From Pelobacter sp. (lineage in GTDB: Bacteria; Desulfobacterota; Desulfuromonadia; Geobacterales; Pseudopelobacteraceae), in NCBI GenBank assembly GCA_030824515.1, contig JAVBXN010000060.1, positions 124,001 to 188,000 of the forward strand: a stretch of 64,000 nucleotides of DNA, in the 5' to 3' direction. The position numbers and the translations under genes were made by a program. This document shows, one piece after another, positions 27,445 to 36,489 of the stretch. Within the stretch, counting starts at the first letter, position 1. Every line of letters starts with the position of its first letter. The notes below the pieces were generated by a model. It saw nothing but the letters and a program-made list of their open reading frames with translations, was not told the origin of the DNA and ran no database searches.

Positions 27445-27933
27445 ATGGCAGAAAATAATCGAGCAGTACTCAAGTTGAAGGAAAAATTCGCCTCATCGAT
27501 AATTGATGTGGTTGAATTCAGGGGTGAGGTGACGGTTACCGTCAAAAAGGACAGTATAATTGATGTCCTTATGTTTCTAAAGCAATCACTTCAGTATAAC
27601 CTGCTTACCGACCTTACTGCGGTTGATTATTTGGGGAAGAAGGAAGATCGCTTCATGATGGTGTATCAGCTCTACTCAATTCCCAACAAGGATTGCGTGC
27701 GTATTAAAACGCCGGTAAGTGAGGCTGATTGCAGTATCCCGACTGCGACTCAGGTATGGCGCACTGCCAACTGGCTGGAGCGTGAAACCTACGATCTTTT
27801 CGGGATTACATTCGATCAGCATCCTGACCTCAGACGCATCTTGATGACAGATGACTGGGTGGGGCATCCGCTTCGCAAAGATTATCCGTTGCAGGGACCT
27901 GACCGTGAACCCTATAAAGGGCGCTTGTCATAG
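27445..27933 (+). CDS. nuoC: NADH-quinone oxidoreductase subunit C
   Basis: 162 residues. Start at MAENNRAVLK with AAAGGG 9 bp upstream. Conserved LTDLTAVDYLG, then WLERETYDLFGITFDQHPDLRRILMTDDWVGHPLRKDYPL, of which the tail (HPLRKDYPL) is diagnostic. Peripheral-arm subunit; separate from nuoD, unlike the fused form of enterobacteria. Confidence 0.96.
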   Translation: MAENNRAVLKLKEKFASSIIDVVEFRGEVTVTVKKDSIIDVLMFLKQSLQYNLLTDLTAVDYLGKKEDRFMMVYQLYSIPNKDCVRIKTPVSEADCSIPTATQVWRTANWLERETYDLFGITFDQHPDLRRILMTDDWVGHPLRKDYPLQGPDREPYKGRLS

Positions 27934-27977
27934 TTATACTACATCGTTCTGTAATTCGATCATAGAAGAGGCGATAC

Positions 27978-29150
27978 ATGGCAACTACTGAAACAATGAC
28001 ATTAAACATGGGACCTCAGCATCCCAGTACCCACGGGGTTCTGCGGCTCGTTCTCGAACTTGACGGCGAGGTGATCGTCAAGGTTACACCGCATATCGGG
28101 TACCTGCATCGTGGTATTGAAAAACTTTCAGAACACCGAACCTACCATCAGATCCTGCCGCTGACCGATCGACTCGATTATCTGGCGCCCATGAGCAACA
28201 ACCTGGGATATATCCTGGCGGTCGAGAAGCTTATGGATGTTCAGGTTCCCGAACGTGCTGAAACAATCAGGATCATTATGGCCGAGCTGACGCGACTTCA
28301 GTCTCATCTGGTCTGGATTGCATGCCACGCTCTCGATATCGGCGCCATGACGGTATTTATCTATGCTTTCCGTGAGCGTGAGACGATCATGGAAATCTAC
28401 GAACTGATTTCAGGCGCTCGCATGACATCGAATTTCTTCCGTGTCGGTGGTCTGTCGCAGGACGTTCCTGACGAGTTCGTGAAAAAAGTCAGTGACTTTA
28501 TCGACGTTATGCCAGGATACCTTGATCAGTACGAAGGATTGCTTACTACCAACCCGATCTGGCTGAAAAGAACTGTCGGTAACGGTTTTATATCTGCTGA
28601 GGACGCAATTGATCTGGGATTGACCGGTCCTGCACTGCGCGGATCAGGCGTTGATTGGGATCTGCGGCGTGATAACCCCTATGGCGGTTATGAAAAATAT
28701 CAGTTCAAAGTGCCTGTCGGCGAGAAGTGCGATACGTTTGATCGCTACAAAGTTCGTCTGGTTGAGATGCGTGAAGCATGCAAGATTGTTCGTCAGGGAC
28801 TCGATCGCCTCAAGCCAGGCCCGGTTCTGGCCGACTATCCACAGGTTTGCTACCCTCCCAAAGAGAACGTTTATAACAGTATCGAGGGTCTGATCCATCA
28901 CTTCAAGATTGCCTCTGAAGGATTCCCGGCGCCCGAGGGAGAAGTATATCAGGGTGTTGAAGCGCCCAAAGGTGAACTTGGTTTCTATATTGTCAGCGAT
29001 GGTGGTAATAAGCCGCAACGTTTTAGAATTCGTCCGCCTTCATTCGTTAACCTGCAGTCTATTGAAAAGATGTCTCTGGGTACAATGATAGCTGACCTTG
29101 TTGCCGTAATAGGTACGCTGGACATCGTCTTGGGTGAAATTGACAGATAA
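27978..29150 (+). CDS. nuoD: NADH-quinone oxidoreductase subunit D
   Basis: 390 residues, 49-kDa-type subunit forming the quinone pocket with NuoB. NMGPQHPSTHGVLRL at the start holds the quinone-near His; HRGIEKL, VGGLSQDVP and the C-terminal LGEIDR are all present. AGAGGCG precedes the ATG. Related to NiFe-hydrogenase large subunits but lacking the metal Cys pairs, as expected. Confidence 0.97.
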   Translation: MATTETMTLNMGPQHPSTHGVLRLVLELDGEVIVKVTPHIGYLHRGIEKLSEHRTYHQILPLTDRLDYLAPMSNNLGYILAVEKLMDVQVPERAETIRIIMAELTRLQSHLVWIACHALDIGAMTVFIYAFRERETIMEIYELISGARMTSNFFRVGGLSQDVPDEFVKKVSDFIDVMPGYLDQYEGLLTTNPIWLKRTVGNGFISAEDAIDLGLTGPALRGSGVDWDLRRDNPYGGYEKYQFKVPVGEKCDTFDRYKVRLVEMREACKIVRQGLDRLKPGPVLADYPQVCYPPKENVYNSIEGLIHHFKIASEGFPAPEGEVYQGVEAPKGELGFYIVSDGGNKPQRFRIRPPSFVNLQSIEKMSLGTMIADLVAVIGTLDIVLGEIDR

Positions 29151-29179
29151 CTCCGCACGATTCAAAGGAGATGGCGCGC

Positions 29180-29692
29180 ATGAGTGACGCAGTAGCGCAG
29201 CAGGCTGCAGAGCAGGAACCGGTAATTGATCTTTCAATTGCAGATGCAATTATCGACAAATATATAGACATGTCAGGGAATCTGATGCCTGTATTACAGG
29301 CAGCCCAGGACGAATATGGGTACATCCCGCGCTGTGTGGCGGATCATATCGCCGAACGTTTGAATGTCTACCCAAGCCAGATCTACGGCGTTCTTACTTT
29401 CTACGCCCAGTTTCATCTCAAGCCGCGCGGAAAATTTATTATTCGCGTGTGCGTCGGAACCGCATGTCATGTTCAGGGTGCTCCTCGCATCGTAGAGACA
29501 TTCTTCGACAAGATTGGTATCGGTCACGCCGAAACGACTCCGGATCTCCGCTTTACTTTTGAAAAGGTTGCCTGTTTGGGTGCCTGCGGAATGGCGCCTT
29601 TGGCAATGGTTAATGATTCTACCTATGGCGGCATGACGGTGCAGAAGGTCGATGACATTATTGCCGACTACAGCAAGAGACCATTGAAATAG
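29180..29692 (+). CDS. nuoE: NADH-quinone oxidoreductase subunit E
   Basis: 170 residues. The ATG at 29180 is preferred: AAAGGAG directly abuts an earlier ATG at 29171 and is correctly spaced (9 bp) for the later one. Thioredoxin-like [2Fe-2S] subunit with ligands in CVGTACHVQGA and CLGACGMAP. N-terminal helical part has MPVLQAAQDEYGYIP. Works with NuoF at the NADH end. Confidence 0.96.
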   Translation: MSDAVAQQAAEQEPVIDLSIADAIIDKYIDMSGNLMPVLQAAQDEYGYIPRCVADHIAERLNVYPSQIYGVLTFYAQFHLKPRGKFIIRVCVGTACHVQGAPRIVETFFDKIGIGHAETTPDLRFTFEKVACLGACGMAPLAMVNDSTYGGMTVQKVDDIIADYSKRPLK

Positions 29693-29731
29693 CACGTAGC
29701 TCGAAACTATCCAGCAGGGGACAATTCAGTC

Positions 29732-31513
29732 ATGAGCGAAAACGCAGGTATTAAAATTCTGATCTGCCAGGGTACCGGCGGGGTTTCGATGGGCGCTAAA
29801 GAAGTAGAGGCGGCCTTCGTAAAACATCTAGCTGAAAAAGGCGTTGATGCCGTAGTCGGCAAGCGTTGTGATGTTATCAAGACCGGTTGTCGTGGCCTTT
29901 GTGCCAACGATGTTCTGGTTGATATAATCACACCCGAGCAGGGGCGTATTACCTACGACTTTGTCAAGCCGGAAGAAGTTGAAAAAATCATTGATGAACA
30001 TATCGTCAACCAGACGGTTATGGAGAAGAGAAAAGCCAAGCCCTATTATAATCAGTTTGTCGATGCCCAGATGCGTGTTGTTATGACCGGTTGCGGTCAG
30101 ATAGACCCGGACAGTATCGATGCATACATAGAAGAAGATGGTTTCAAGGCTATTGAAAAATGTATCAAGAGCATGAAGCCGGAAGAGGTTATTGAGGAAG
30201 TCAAGAAGTCCGGTCTTCGCGGACGTGGGGGCGGTGGTTTCCCCACAGGTATGAAGTGGTCCTTTTGCAAAGCATCTCCAGGTAATCATAAATACCTGAT
30301 ATGTAACGCGGATGAAGGTGATCCGGGTGCATTCATGGACCGCTCCCTGCTGGAAGGTGACCCGTACTGCATTATCGAAGGTATGATGGTGGCTGCTTAT
30401 GCCATCGGTTGTGACTTTGGTTATGTATACGTACGTGCAGAGTATCCGCTGGCTGTACAGCGTCTGCAGCACGCCATTGATATCTGCTATGAGCAGGGTT
30501 ATTTGGGCAAGAACATCAAAGGCTGGGGTTTTGATTTCGATATGCGTATCAAGATGGGCGCCGGAGCCTTTGTTTGTGGTGAGGAAACCGCATTGATGGC
30601 CTCCATCGAAGGACATCGCGGCATGAGCCGTCCGCGTCCCCCATTTCCGGCAGTAAGAGGCCTTTGGGGCTATCCTACGAACATCAATAACGTTGAAACC
30701 TTTGGTAACGTTCGCCACATCATAAACAAAGGCGGCGACTGGTATGCGTCTCTTGGCACAGAGACAACCAAAGGTACTAAAATATTCGCAGTAACCGGCA
30801 AGGTAAAGCATACCGGACTGGTTGAAGTACCGGCCGGTATGAAAATCCGCGAAGTCATTTACGATGTATGCGGTGGTATTGCAAATAACCGTAAGTTCAA
30901 GGCTGTACAGGCCGGTGGTCCTTCCGGTGGTTGTATCCCGGCTGACATTCTAGATACACCGGTTGATTATGATTCGCTGATCAAGGCCGGCGCGATGATG
31001 GGTTCGGGTGGTCTGGTCGTAATGGACGAAACCACCTGCATGGTTGATGTATCCCGCTTCTTTCTCAATTTCACCAGGGATGAGTCATGCGGAAAATGCG
31101 TTCCCTGTCGTATCGGTCTCAAAGTCATGCTTGATATCCTTGAGCGCATCACCGAAGGTCGAGGTGTGGCAACAGATATAGCGACGCTGCAGGATCTTGG
31201 CATAGCGATTAAAAAAGCCTCGTTATGCGGACTCGGCCAGACAGCTCCCAACCCGATTCTCTCAACCATCAACTATTTCCGCGACGAGTATGAGGCACAT
31301 ATCAACGATAAACGATGCCCCTCCAACTGCTGTAAAGAGCTGTTGTTGTGGCAGGTCGTTGAGGATAAATGCGTTAAGTGCGGCGCCTGCAAAAAGGCCT
31401 GTCCGGTAGATGCAATTATCTGGGAAAAAGGTCAGCTGGCAGTATTGGATAAGGAAAAATGCACAAAATGCAAATCCTGTTATGATGCCTGCCGATTCAT
31501 GGCACTCGAATAG
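29732..31513 (+). CDS. nuoF: NADH-quinone oxidoreductase subunit F, ferredoxin-extended
   Basis: 593 residues, longer than the 430-450 of E. coli NuoF. Residues 1-100 are a thioredoxin-like [2Fe-2S] domain with Cys 12, 46, 53 and 57; the second Cys of the usual CxxxxC pair is Gly here. The FMN/NADH core has GLRGRGGGGFPTGMKW, ADEGDPGAFMDR and GAGAFVCGEETALMAS. The N3 cluster is in SCGKCVPCRIG. The C-terminus adds two [4Fe-4S] motifs (CVKCGACKKACP and CTKCKSCYDACR), as in HndC/HoxF-like and Geobacter NuoF proteins. This suggests an option to use ferredoxin or NADP-type partners, which is inferred. Confidence 0.95.
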   Translation: MSENAGIKILICQGTGGVSMGAKEVEAAFVKHLAEKGVDAVVGKRCDVIKTGCRGLCANDVLVDIITPEQGRITYDFVKPEEVEKIIDEHIVNQTVMEKRKAKPYYNQFVDAQMRVVMTGCGQIDPDSIDAYIEEDGFKAIEKCIKSMKPEEVIEEVKKSGLRGRGGGGFPTGMKWSFCKASPGNHKYLICNADEGDPGAFMDRSLLEGDPYCIIEGMMVAAYAIGCDFGYVYVRAEYPLAVQRLQHAIDICYEQGYLGKNIKGWGFDFDMRIKMGAGAFVCGEETALMASIEGHRGMSRPRPPFPAVRGLWGYPTNINNVETFGNVRHIINKGGDWYASLGTETTKGTKIFAVTGKVKHTGLVEVPAGMKIREVIYDVCGGIANNRKFKAVQAGGPSGGCIPADILDTPVDYDSLIKAGAMMGSGGLVVMDETTCMVDVSRFFLNFTRDESCGKCVPCRIGLKVMLDILERITEGRGVATDIATLQDLGIAIKKASLCGLGQTAPNPILSTINYFRDEYEAHINDKRCPSNCCKELLLWQVVEDKCVKCGACKKACPVDAIIWEKGQLAVLDKEKCTKCKSCYDACRFMALE

Positions 31514-31555
31514 AATCTTCACGCACTTGGTCAAACTCACTGGACAGAGGTCGAG

Positions 31556-34030
31556 ATGGTAAATCTTACAATAGACGATAAGCAGGTCACAGCACCCAAA
31601 ACCGCTACTATTTATGAAGCGGCCAAATTGAACGGGGTTAACATACCGATCCTGTGCCATGACAAAAAGCTCAAACCGTTCGGCGCTTGCCGCATGTGCC
31701 TGGTTGAAGTAGAGCAGATGAAGGGTCGTCAGATTCCGGCCTGCACTACACCGGTAACAGAAGGTATGATTATTCGCACATCGACCCCGGATATAATCAA
31801 GGCTCGTAAAATGGTTCTGGAATTACTGCTCCTTAACCATCCGCTTGACTGCCCGGTCTGTGATAAAGCCGGTGACTGCGACTTGCAGAACCTGACTTAT
31901 GAATACAAGGTAGATTCTAATCGTTTCGCTGATGAAAAATTCCATCACCAGATTGATTATAACAATCCTTTGATAGAACGTGACATGAACAGGTGCGTTC
32001 TGTGTGGTAAGTGTGCTCGCATATGTGATGAGATCGTTGGTTTTGGTGCGCTTACATTTATTAATCGAGGCATTGAAACTAAAATTGGCTGTGAATTTGA
32101 AGAAGGGCTTAACTGTGAGTTCTGTGGTTCCTGCATCTCGGTATGTCCAGTCGGTTCTTTGCTGGCCAGGCCGTTCAAGTTCAAGGCTCGTTTCTGGTCT
32201 CTTACCAAGCAGAAATCCGTTTGCGGATATTGCGGAACAGGTTGCAATCTGACACTCGGAGTCAAGGATAACAAAGTCCTGACTACTTTATATGACGAGA
32301 ATCAGGGCTTTCACAATGGTCAGTTATGTGTGCGCGGTCGCTTTGGATATCAGTTTATCAACAGTGATCAGAGACTGACTTCACCGCTTATCCGCACTAA
32401 CGGCAGACTGATGGAATGTACCTGGGAAGAAGCCCTCACGGCCGTTGCCTCGCGACTCACTGGCGGTAACTCTGTGGCTGCCCTTGCTACACCACGCCTC
32501 ACAAATGAAGAATTGTTTCTGTTTAAAAAGATGATGCTGGATAATGTCGGTTCAAGCAATTTTGACCACTCCGCAGGTTATGCCCATGCAGCGCTTACGG
32601 AAGGTTTTAGCCGCAGTTTAGGCGCCAGCGCGTCACCGGCAACTATACTCGATGTTCAAAAAACCGACCTGCTGCTGGTTGTCAAGACTGATTCATATGA
32701 AACCCATCCAGTGATCGGATTTGAGATCAATATGGGTGTTAAAAACAAAGGCATAAAACTGAATATAATTTCAGACAAGCGCGGAAAATTGTCCAAACTG
32801 CCGGGCGCTAACACTCTTGTACATTCACCAGGCAGTGAAGTCGCCGTGTTGAATGCAATAGCAAAGTCGATTCTGGATCAAAAACTTACAGATGGATCCG
32901 CATCATCGATACCTGGATACGCAGAACTTGAAAAAGCACTGGCAGCATTCACACCCGAAGCAGTGGCTGCATCAAGTGGTATCAGTGCGGACAGCATTAA
33001 GAAAATTGCCAAAGATTACGCTTCTGCTGAAAAAGCACTGATTCTTTTCCCTGTTGGCCAATCTTACCCTGGTCACAATCAGGAAATGGCCAGCGCAGTT
33101 GCAAACCTTGTGATTCTCACTGGCAAGATCGGCAAAGAGGGATGCGGCGTTCTGTGCATGTCCGAAAAGAGCAACAGCCAGGGTGCTGTCGATATGGGCT
33201 TCTATGCCCAGAATGGCGGCATGAACAGCCTGCAGATACTGGATGCCTGCAAGAACGGTACTGTCAAAACTTTATTTATAGTCGGTGAAAATCCGGTTGT
33301 ATCTTATCCTAATGGCGCCAACGTAAAAGCTGCGCTGGATGCGGTTGATTTTCTGGTGGTAACGGAACTGTTCATGACTGATACCGCCGCCATGGCTGAT
33401 GTAGTTCTCCCAGCCTGCTCGTTTGCAGAAAAAGAAGGTACATTCACCAGCACGGACCGCCGTGTACAGTATGTTAAGCCTGCCATACGCAAGGATGTAA
33501 AATGCAAGACTGACTTTGAAATATTATCTGCTCTGATAACCAAGTTGGGAGGCCAAGCACCTTCGTCACCTGCTTCGGTATTTGCTGAAATAGCTGCAAA
33601 CACATCAGGTTATGCAGGCATGAGCTATATTAATCTCCAAAATAATGGCGCCTTCGCACCTGTAAATGTAACACCAAAACTGGTCGCATCTAAAGCAGCT
33701 CCGGCTGTATCCGCCGAATCCGGAAAGCTTGCTATGGTAACCGGCAGCACGCTGTACCACAGCGGCACACTTTCACAGTTTGGCGAGGGACCGATGCATG
33801 TATGTCCCGAAGCTTATGTGGAAATGTCGCGTAACGATGCTGCTCGTTATAAAATTACGGAAAAAGACCTTGTTACCGTTTCCTCTTCAACAGGCAGTAT
33901 CAAGTTAAAGGCCAAAGTCACTCCGAGAATGCCGGAAGGCGTTGTTTACATACCGTATCACTTTAGTGAAACTCCGGTGAATGCGATATGGAACGGTTCC
34001 GCTGTGACAGTGGTGTCGATAGCCAAGTAG
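31556..34030 (+). CDS. nuoG: NADH-quinone oxidoreductase subunit G
   Basis: 824 residues. N-terminal [2Fe-2S] (CHDKKLKPFGACRMC, then CTTPV), His-Cys3 cluster N5 (CPVCDKAGDCDLQN), two [4Fe-4S] motifs (CVLCGKCARICD and CEFCGSCISVCP), then CGYCGTGCNLTLGV for cluster N7 and a molybdopterin-oxidoreductase-like domain to the end. The C-terminal aspartate-decarboxylase-like part (VTGSTLYHSGTLSQFG) is complete. Base use is more AT-rich than in the arg genes, as for the whole nuo run. Confidence 0.95.
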   Translation: MVNLTIDDKQVTAPKTATIYEAAKLNGVNIPILCHDKKLKPFGACRMCLVEVEQMKGRQIPACTTPVTEGMIIRTSTPDIIKARKMVLELLLLNHPLDCPVCDKAGDCDLQNLTYEYKVDSNRFADEKFHHQIDYNNPLIERDMNRCVLCGKCARICDEIVGFGALTFINRGIETKIGCEFEEGLNCEFCGSCISVCPVGSLLARPFKFKARFWSLTKQKSVCGYCGTGCNLTLGVKDNKVLTTLYDENQGFHNGQLCVRGRFGYQFINSDQRLTSPLIRTNGRLMECTWEEALTAVASRLTGGNSVAALATPRLTNEELFLFKKMMLDNVGSSNFDHSAGYAHAALTEGFSRSLGASASPATILDVQKTDLLLVVKTDSYETHPVIGFEINMGVKNKGIKLNIISDKRGKLSKLPGANTLVHSPGSEVAVLNAIAKSILDQKLTDGSASSIPGYAELEKALAAFTPEAVAASSGISADSIKKIAKDYASAEKALILFPVGQSYPGHNQEMASAVANLVILTGKIGKEGCGVLCMSEKSNSQGAVDMGFYAQNGGMNSLQILDACKNGTVKTLFIVGENPVVSYPNGANVKAALDAVDFLVVTELFMTDTAAMADVVLPACSFAEKEGTFTSTDRRVQYVKPAIRKDVKCKTDFEILSALITKLGGQAPSSPASVFAEIAANTSGYAGMSYINLQNNGAFAPVNVTPKLVASKAAPAVSAESGKLAMVTGSTLYHSGTLSQFGEGPMHVCPEAYVEMSRNDAARYKITEKDLVTVSSSTGSIKLKAKVTPRMPEGVVYIPYHFSETPVNAIWNGSAVTVVSIAK

Positions 34031-34082
34031 GGTACAATCATTTAACGTACGGTTAATTATACTTGTAAGGAAAGAGGGACAG

Positions 34083-35147
34083 ATGGGAATCGAGATATTA
34101 GGACTACCGATGATGTACTACATCGTAATGGTTGTCAAGGTTCTGGTGGCGTTTGTCTTTGTGCTGCTGACCGTGGCCTACGCCACTTACGCCGAGCGCA
34201 AGATTATCGGCCATATGCAGGTTCGACTTGGACCCATGCGTACCGGCTGGCACGGACTTCTGCAACCGATTGCTGATGGAGTCAAGCTCTTTTTCAAAGA
34301 GGAGATCGTTCCGTCTCAAGCCAGCGCATTCGCCTTCCTGGTTGCACCTTTGATAGCGCTTGTACCTGCCTTCATTACGTTTGCCGTTATTCCGTTTGGT
34401 GGGACGATCGAGCTGTTTGGCTACAAGATACCTCTTCAAGTAGCTGCCTACTACGATACGACAGCCGGTCAGGTTTTTGATGTAAATGTTGGCGTACTAT
34501 ATATTCTGGCAATGTCATCCCTGGGCGTATATGGCATAGTTCTGGCCGGATGGGCTTCCAACAGCAAATACTCCCTGATGGGTGGTCTCAGAGCCTCGGC
34601 TCAGATGATCTCCTACGAACTTTCCGCAGGTCTGTCAATAGTCGCGGTGTTCATGTTATCGGGCACACTGTCACTTACCAAGATTGTGGAATTGCAGTCA
34701 GGTTTTGGCGGGTTTGAATGGTATATTTTCAAACAGCCCCTGGCAGCTTTCATGTTCTTTGTCTGCTCCCTGGCTGAAATCAACCGAACACCGTTCGACC
34801 TTCCAGAAGCTGAAACCGAGCTGGTATCCGGATTCTGTACCGAATATTCTTCAATGAAGTACGCCATGTTCTTCATGGCGGAATATGCAAACATGGTTAC
34901 TGTTTGTGCGTTGACAGCAACGCTTTTCCTGGGCGGTTGGAACGGACCCTTTGCTGTAGCAGTACCACTGCTCGGGCCGGTTTATTTCGTCGCCAAGGTA
35001 TACTTCCTGATGTTCTTCTGCATGTGGATCCGCGCAACGGTGCCTCGTTATCGTTATGACCAGTTGATGCATCTGGGGTGGAAAGTGTTTATACCGCTGG
35101 CATTGGTCAACATTGTTATCACCGGAATCATCGGCTACTTCATTTAA
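34083..35147 (+). CDS. nuoH: NADH-quinone oxidoreductase subunit H
   Basis: 354 residues, eight membrane helices. Carries YAERKIIGHMQVRLGPMRTG and the acidic loop EINRTPFDLPEAETELVSGF that couples quinone chemistry to ion pumping. AAGGAAAGAGGG precedes the start. Anchors the peripheral arm to the membrane arm. Confidence 0.97.
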   Translation: MGIEILGLPMMYYIVMVVKVLVAFVFVLLTVAYATYAERKIIGHMQVRLGPMRTGWHGLLQPIADGVKLFFKEEIVPSQASAFAFLVAPLIALVPAFITFAVIPFGGTIELFGYKIPLQVAAYYDTTAGQVFDVNVGVLYILAMSSLGVYGIVLAGWASNSKYSLMGGLRASAQMISYELSAGLSIVAVFMLSGTLSLTKIVELQSGFGGFEWYIFKQPLAAFMFFVCSLAEINRTPFDLPEAETELVSGFCTEYSSMKYAMFFMAEYANMVTVCALTATLFLGGWNGPFAVAVPLLGPVYFVAKVYFLMFFCMWIRATVPRYRYDQLMHLGWKVFIPLALVNIVITGIIGYFI

Positions 35148-35195
35148 ACAATTGCTTTAACGAATTACGCAACTCCAAGGACGAGGATAGACAAC

Positions 35196-35600
35196 ATGAA
35201 TCCGATTACACCGATTATTAACGGCCTCTCAATCACGTTGAAACATCTGTTCATGAAGCCGGTTACGCTGCAATACCCTGATGAACGGCCCAAAGTGGCT
35301 GCACGTTTTCGCGGCTTGCATGCACTGAATGTATCACACAACAAGGCCAAGTGCGTAGCCTGTTATCTCTGTCCGACGGTATGTCCTGCCAAGTGTATTA
35401 CGGTTGAAGCTGGTGAGGATGACAATCACGACAAATTTGCGGCAAAGTACGAGATCGACATGCTGCGCTGCATCTTCTGCGGATATTGTGTCGAAGCCTG
35501 TCCGGTTGATGCGATACGAATGACTGGGGAATTCGAGTTAGCCAATTACCATCGTAAAGACTTCATTTACAATAAAGAGCGTCTCTTAGAAAAGAAATAA
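35196..35600 (+). CDS. nuoI: NADH-quinone oxidoreductase subunit I
   Basis: 134 residues; slightly short for the family, but complete. Two [4Fe-4S] motifs CVACYLCPTVCPAKC and CIFCGYCVEACPVDAI (clusters N6a and N6b), with the conserved ERPKVAARFRGLHAL in front. Passes electrons from NuoG to NuoB. Confidence 0.97.
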   Translation: MNPITPIINGLSITLKHLFMKPVTLQYPDERPKVAARFRGLHALNVSHNKAKCVACYLCPTVCPAKCITVEAGEDDNHDKFAAKYEIDMLRCIFCGYCVEACPVDAIRMTGEFELANYHRKDFIYNKERLLEKK

Positions 35601-35611
35601 AGGAGCAGTTC

Positions 35612-36118
35612 ATGGAAACCCTTTTCTTCGTAATCATCTCGCTGGTGGCGATCATATCGGCGATATTGGTGATCACCTGCAAGAACCCGATCAACAGCGC
35701 TCTGTCGCTTATCATGACATTCTTCTGCCTGGCGACTTATTATGTAATGCTGGATGCGCCTTTCATGGCCGCGATACAGGTAATGGTTTATGCCGGGGCT
35801 ATCATGGTATTGATCGTATTTACCATCATGCTGCTCAATATACGTGTAAATGCAACCCAAAAACATTCACACAAGGTATTGCTTGGATCGATATTAGGTA
35901 TCTTCACCCTAATCAATACTGTGGTTCTGTTGTTCAAGAGTCAGGCAGCCAAGCCGGTTGTTGGTGGTTATACCGGTGAAATGATCAAAAATATTGGGCA
36001 TTCAGAACTCATCGGCCGCGAAATGTTTACAACATTCCTGCTTCCTTTCGAGATCACCTCGATCCTGTTGTTGGTTGCTATCATCGGTTCAGTAATCTTG
36101 GCCAAGAAAAAAATATAA
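35612..36118 (+). CDS. nuoJ: NADH-quinone oxidoreductase subunit J
   Basis: 168 residues, five membrane helices. Conserved [21 protein letters not shown] marks the third helix with its pi-bulge. Located 11 bp after nuoI; AAAGGAGC serves as ribosome site. Confidence 0.96.
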   Translation: METLFFVIISLVAIISAILVITCKNPINSALSLIMTFFCLATYYVMLDAPFMAAIQVMVYAGAIMVLIVFTIMLLNIRVNATQKHSHKVLLGSILGIFTLINTVVLLFKSQAAKPVVGGYTGEMIKNIGHSELIGREMFTTFLLPFEITSILLLVAIIGSVILAKKKI

Positions 36119-36131
36119 GAGGGATATATTC

Positions 36132-36434
36132 ATGGAAAACCTGAACGGCTATCTCATTGTAAGCGCAATACTCTTCGCCATCGGTACCATCGGAGTACTG
36201 ACCCGTAAGAATGCAATCGTCATATTCATGTGTATTGAGCTGATGCTTAATGCCGTCAATCTGACTTTCATCTCATTATCCCGTCATCTGGGGCATTTAG
36301 ATGGCCAAATATTTGTTATCTTTATCATGACTGTAGCTGCTGCAGAAGCTGCGGTTGGTCTGGCTCTAATGATAGCTTTCTATAACAACAAAGAGTCAAT
36401 AGACGTTGAAGATGTAAATCTGATGAAGTGGTAA
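36132..36434 (+). CDS. nuoK: NADH-quinone oxidoreductase subunit K
   Basis: 100 residues, the standard length, with three membrane helices. Two conserved Glu residues lie in [13 protein letters not shown] and [20 protein letters not shown] precedes the start. Confidence 0.97.
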   Translation: MENLNGYLIVSAILFAIGTIGVLTRKNAIVIFMCIELMLNAVNLTFISLSRHLGHLDGQIFVIFIMTVAAAEAAVGLALMIAFYNNKESIDVEDVNLMKW

Positions 36435-36489
36435 ACCGCCGTTCAATACTTGATTAAAACGTTTAACGATTGCATAAAAGGAGTCTTAC

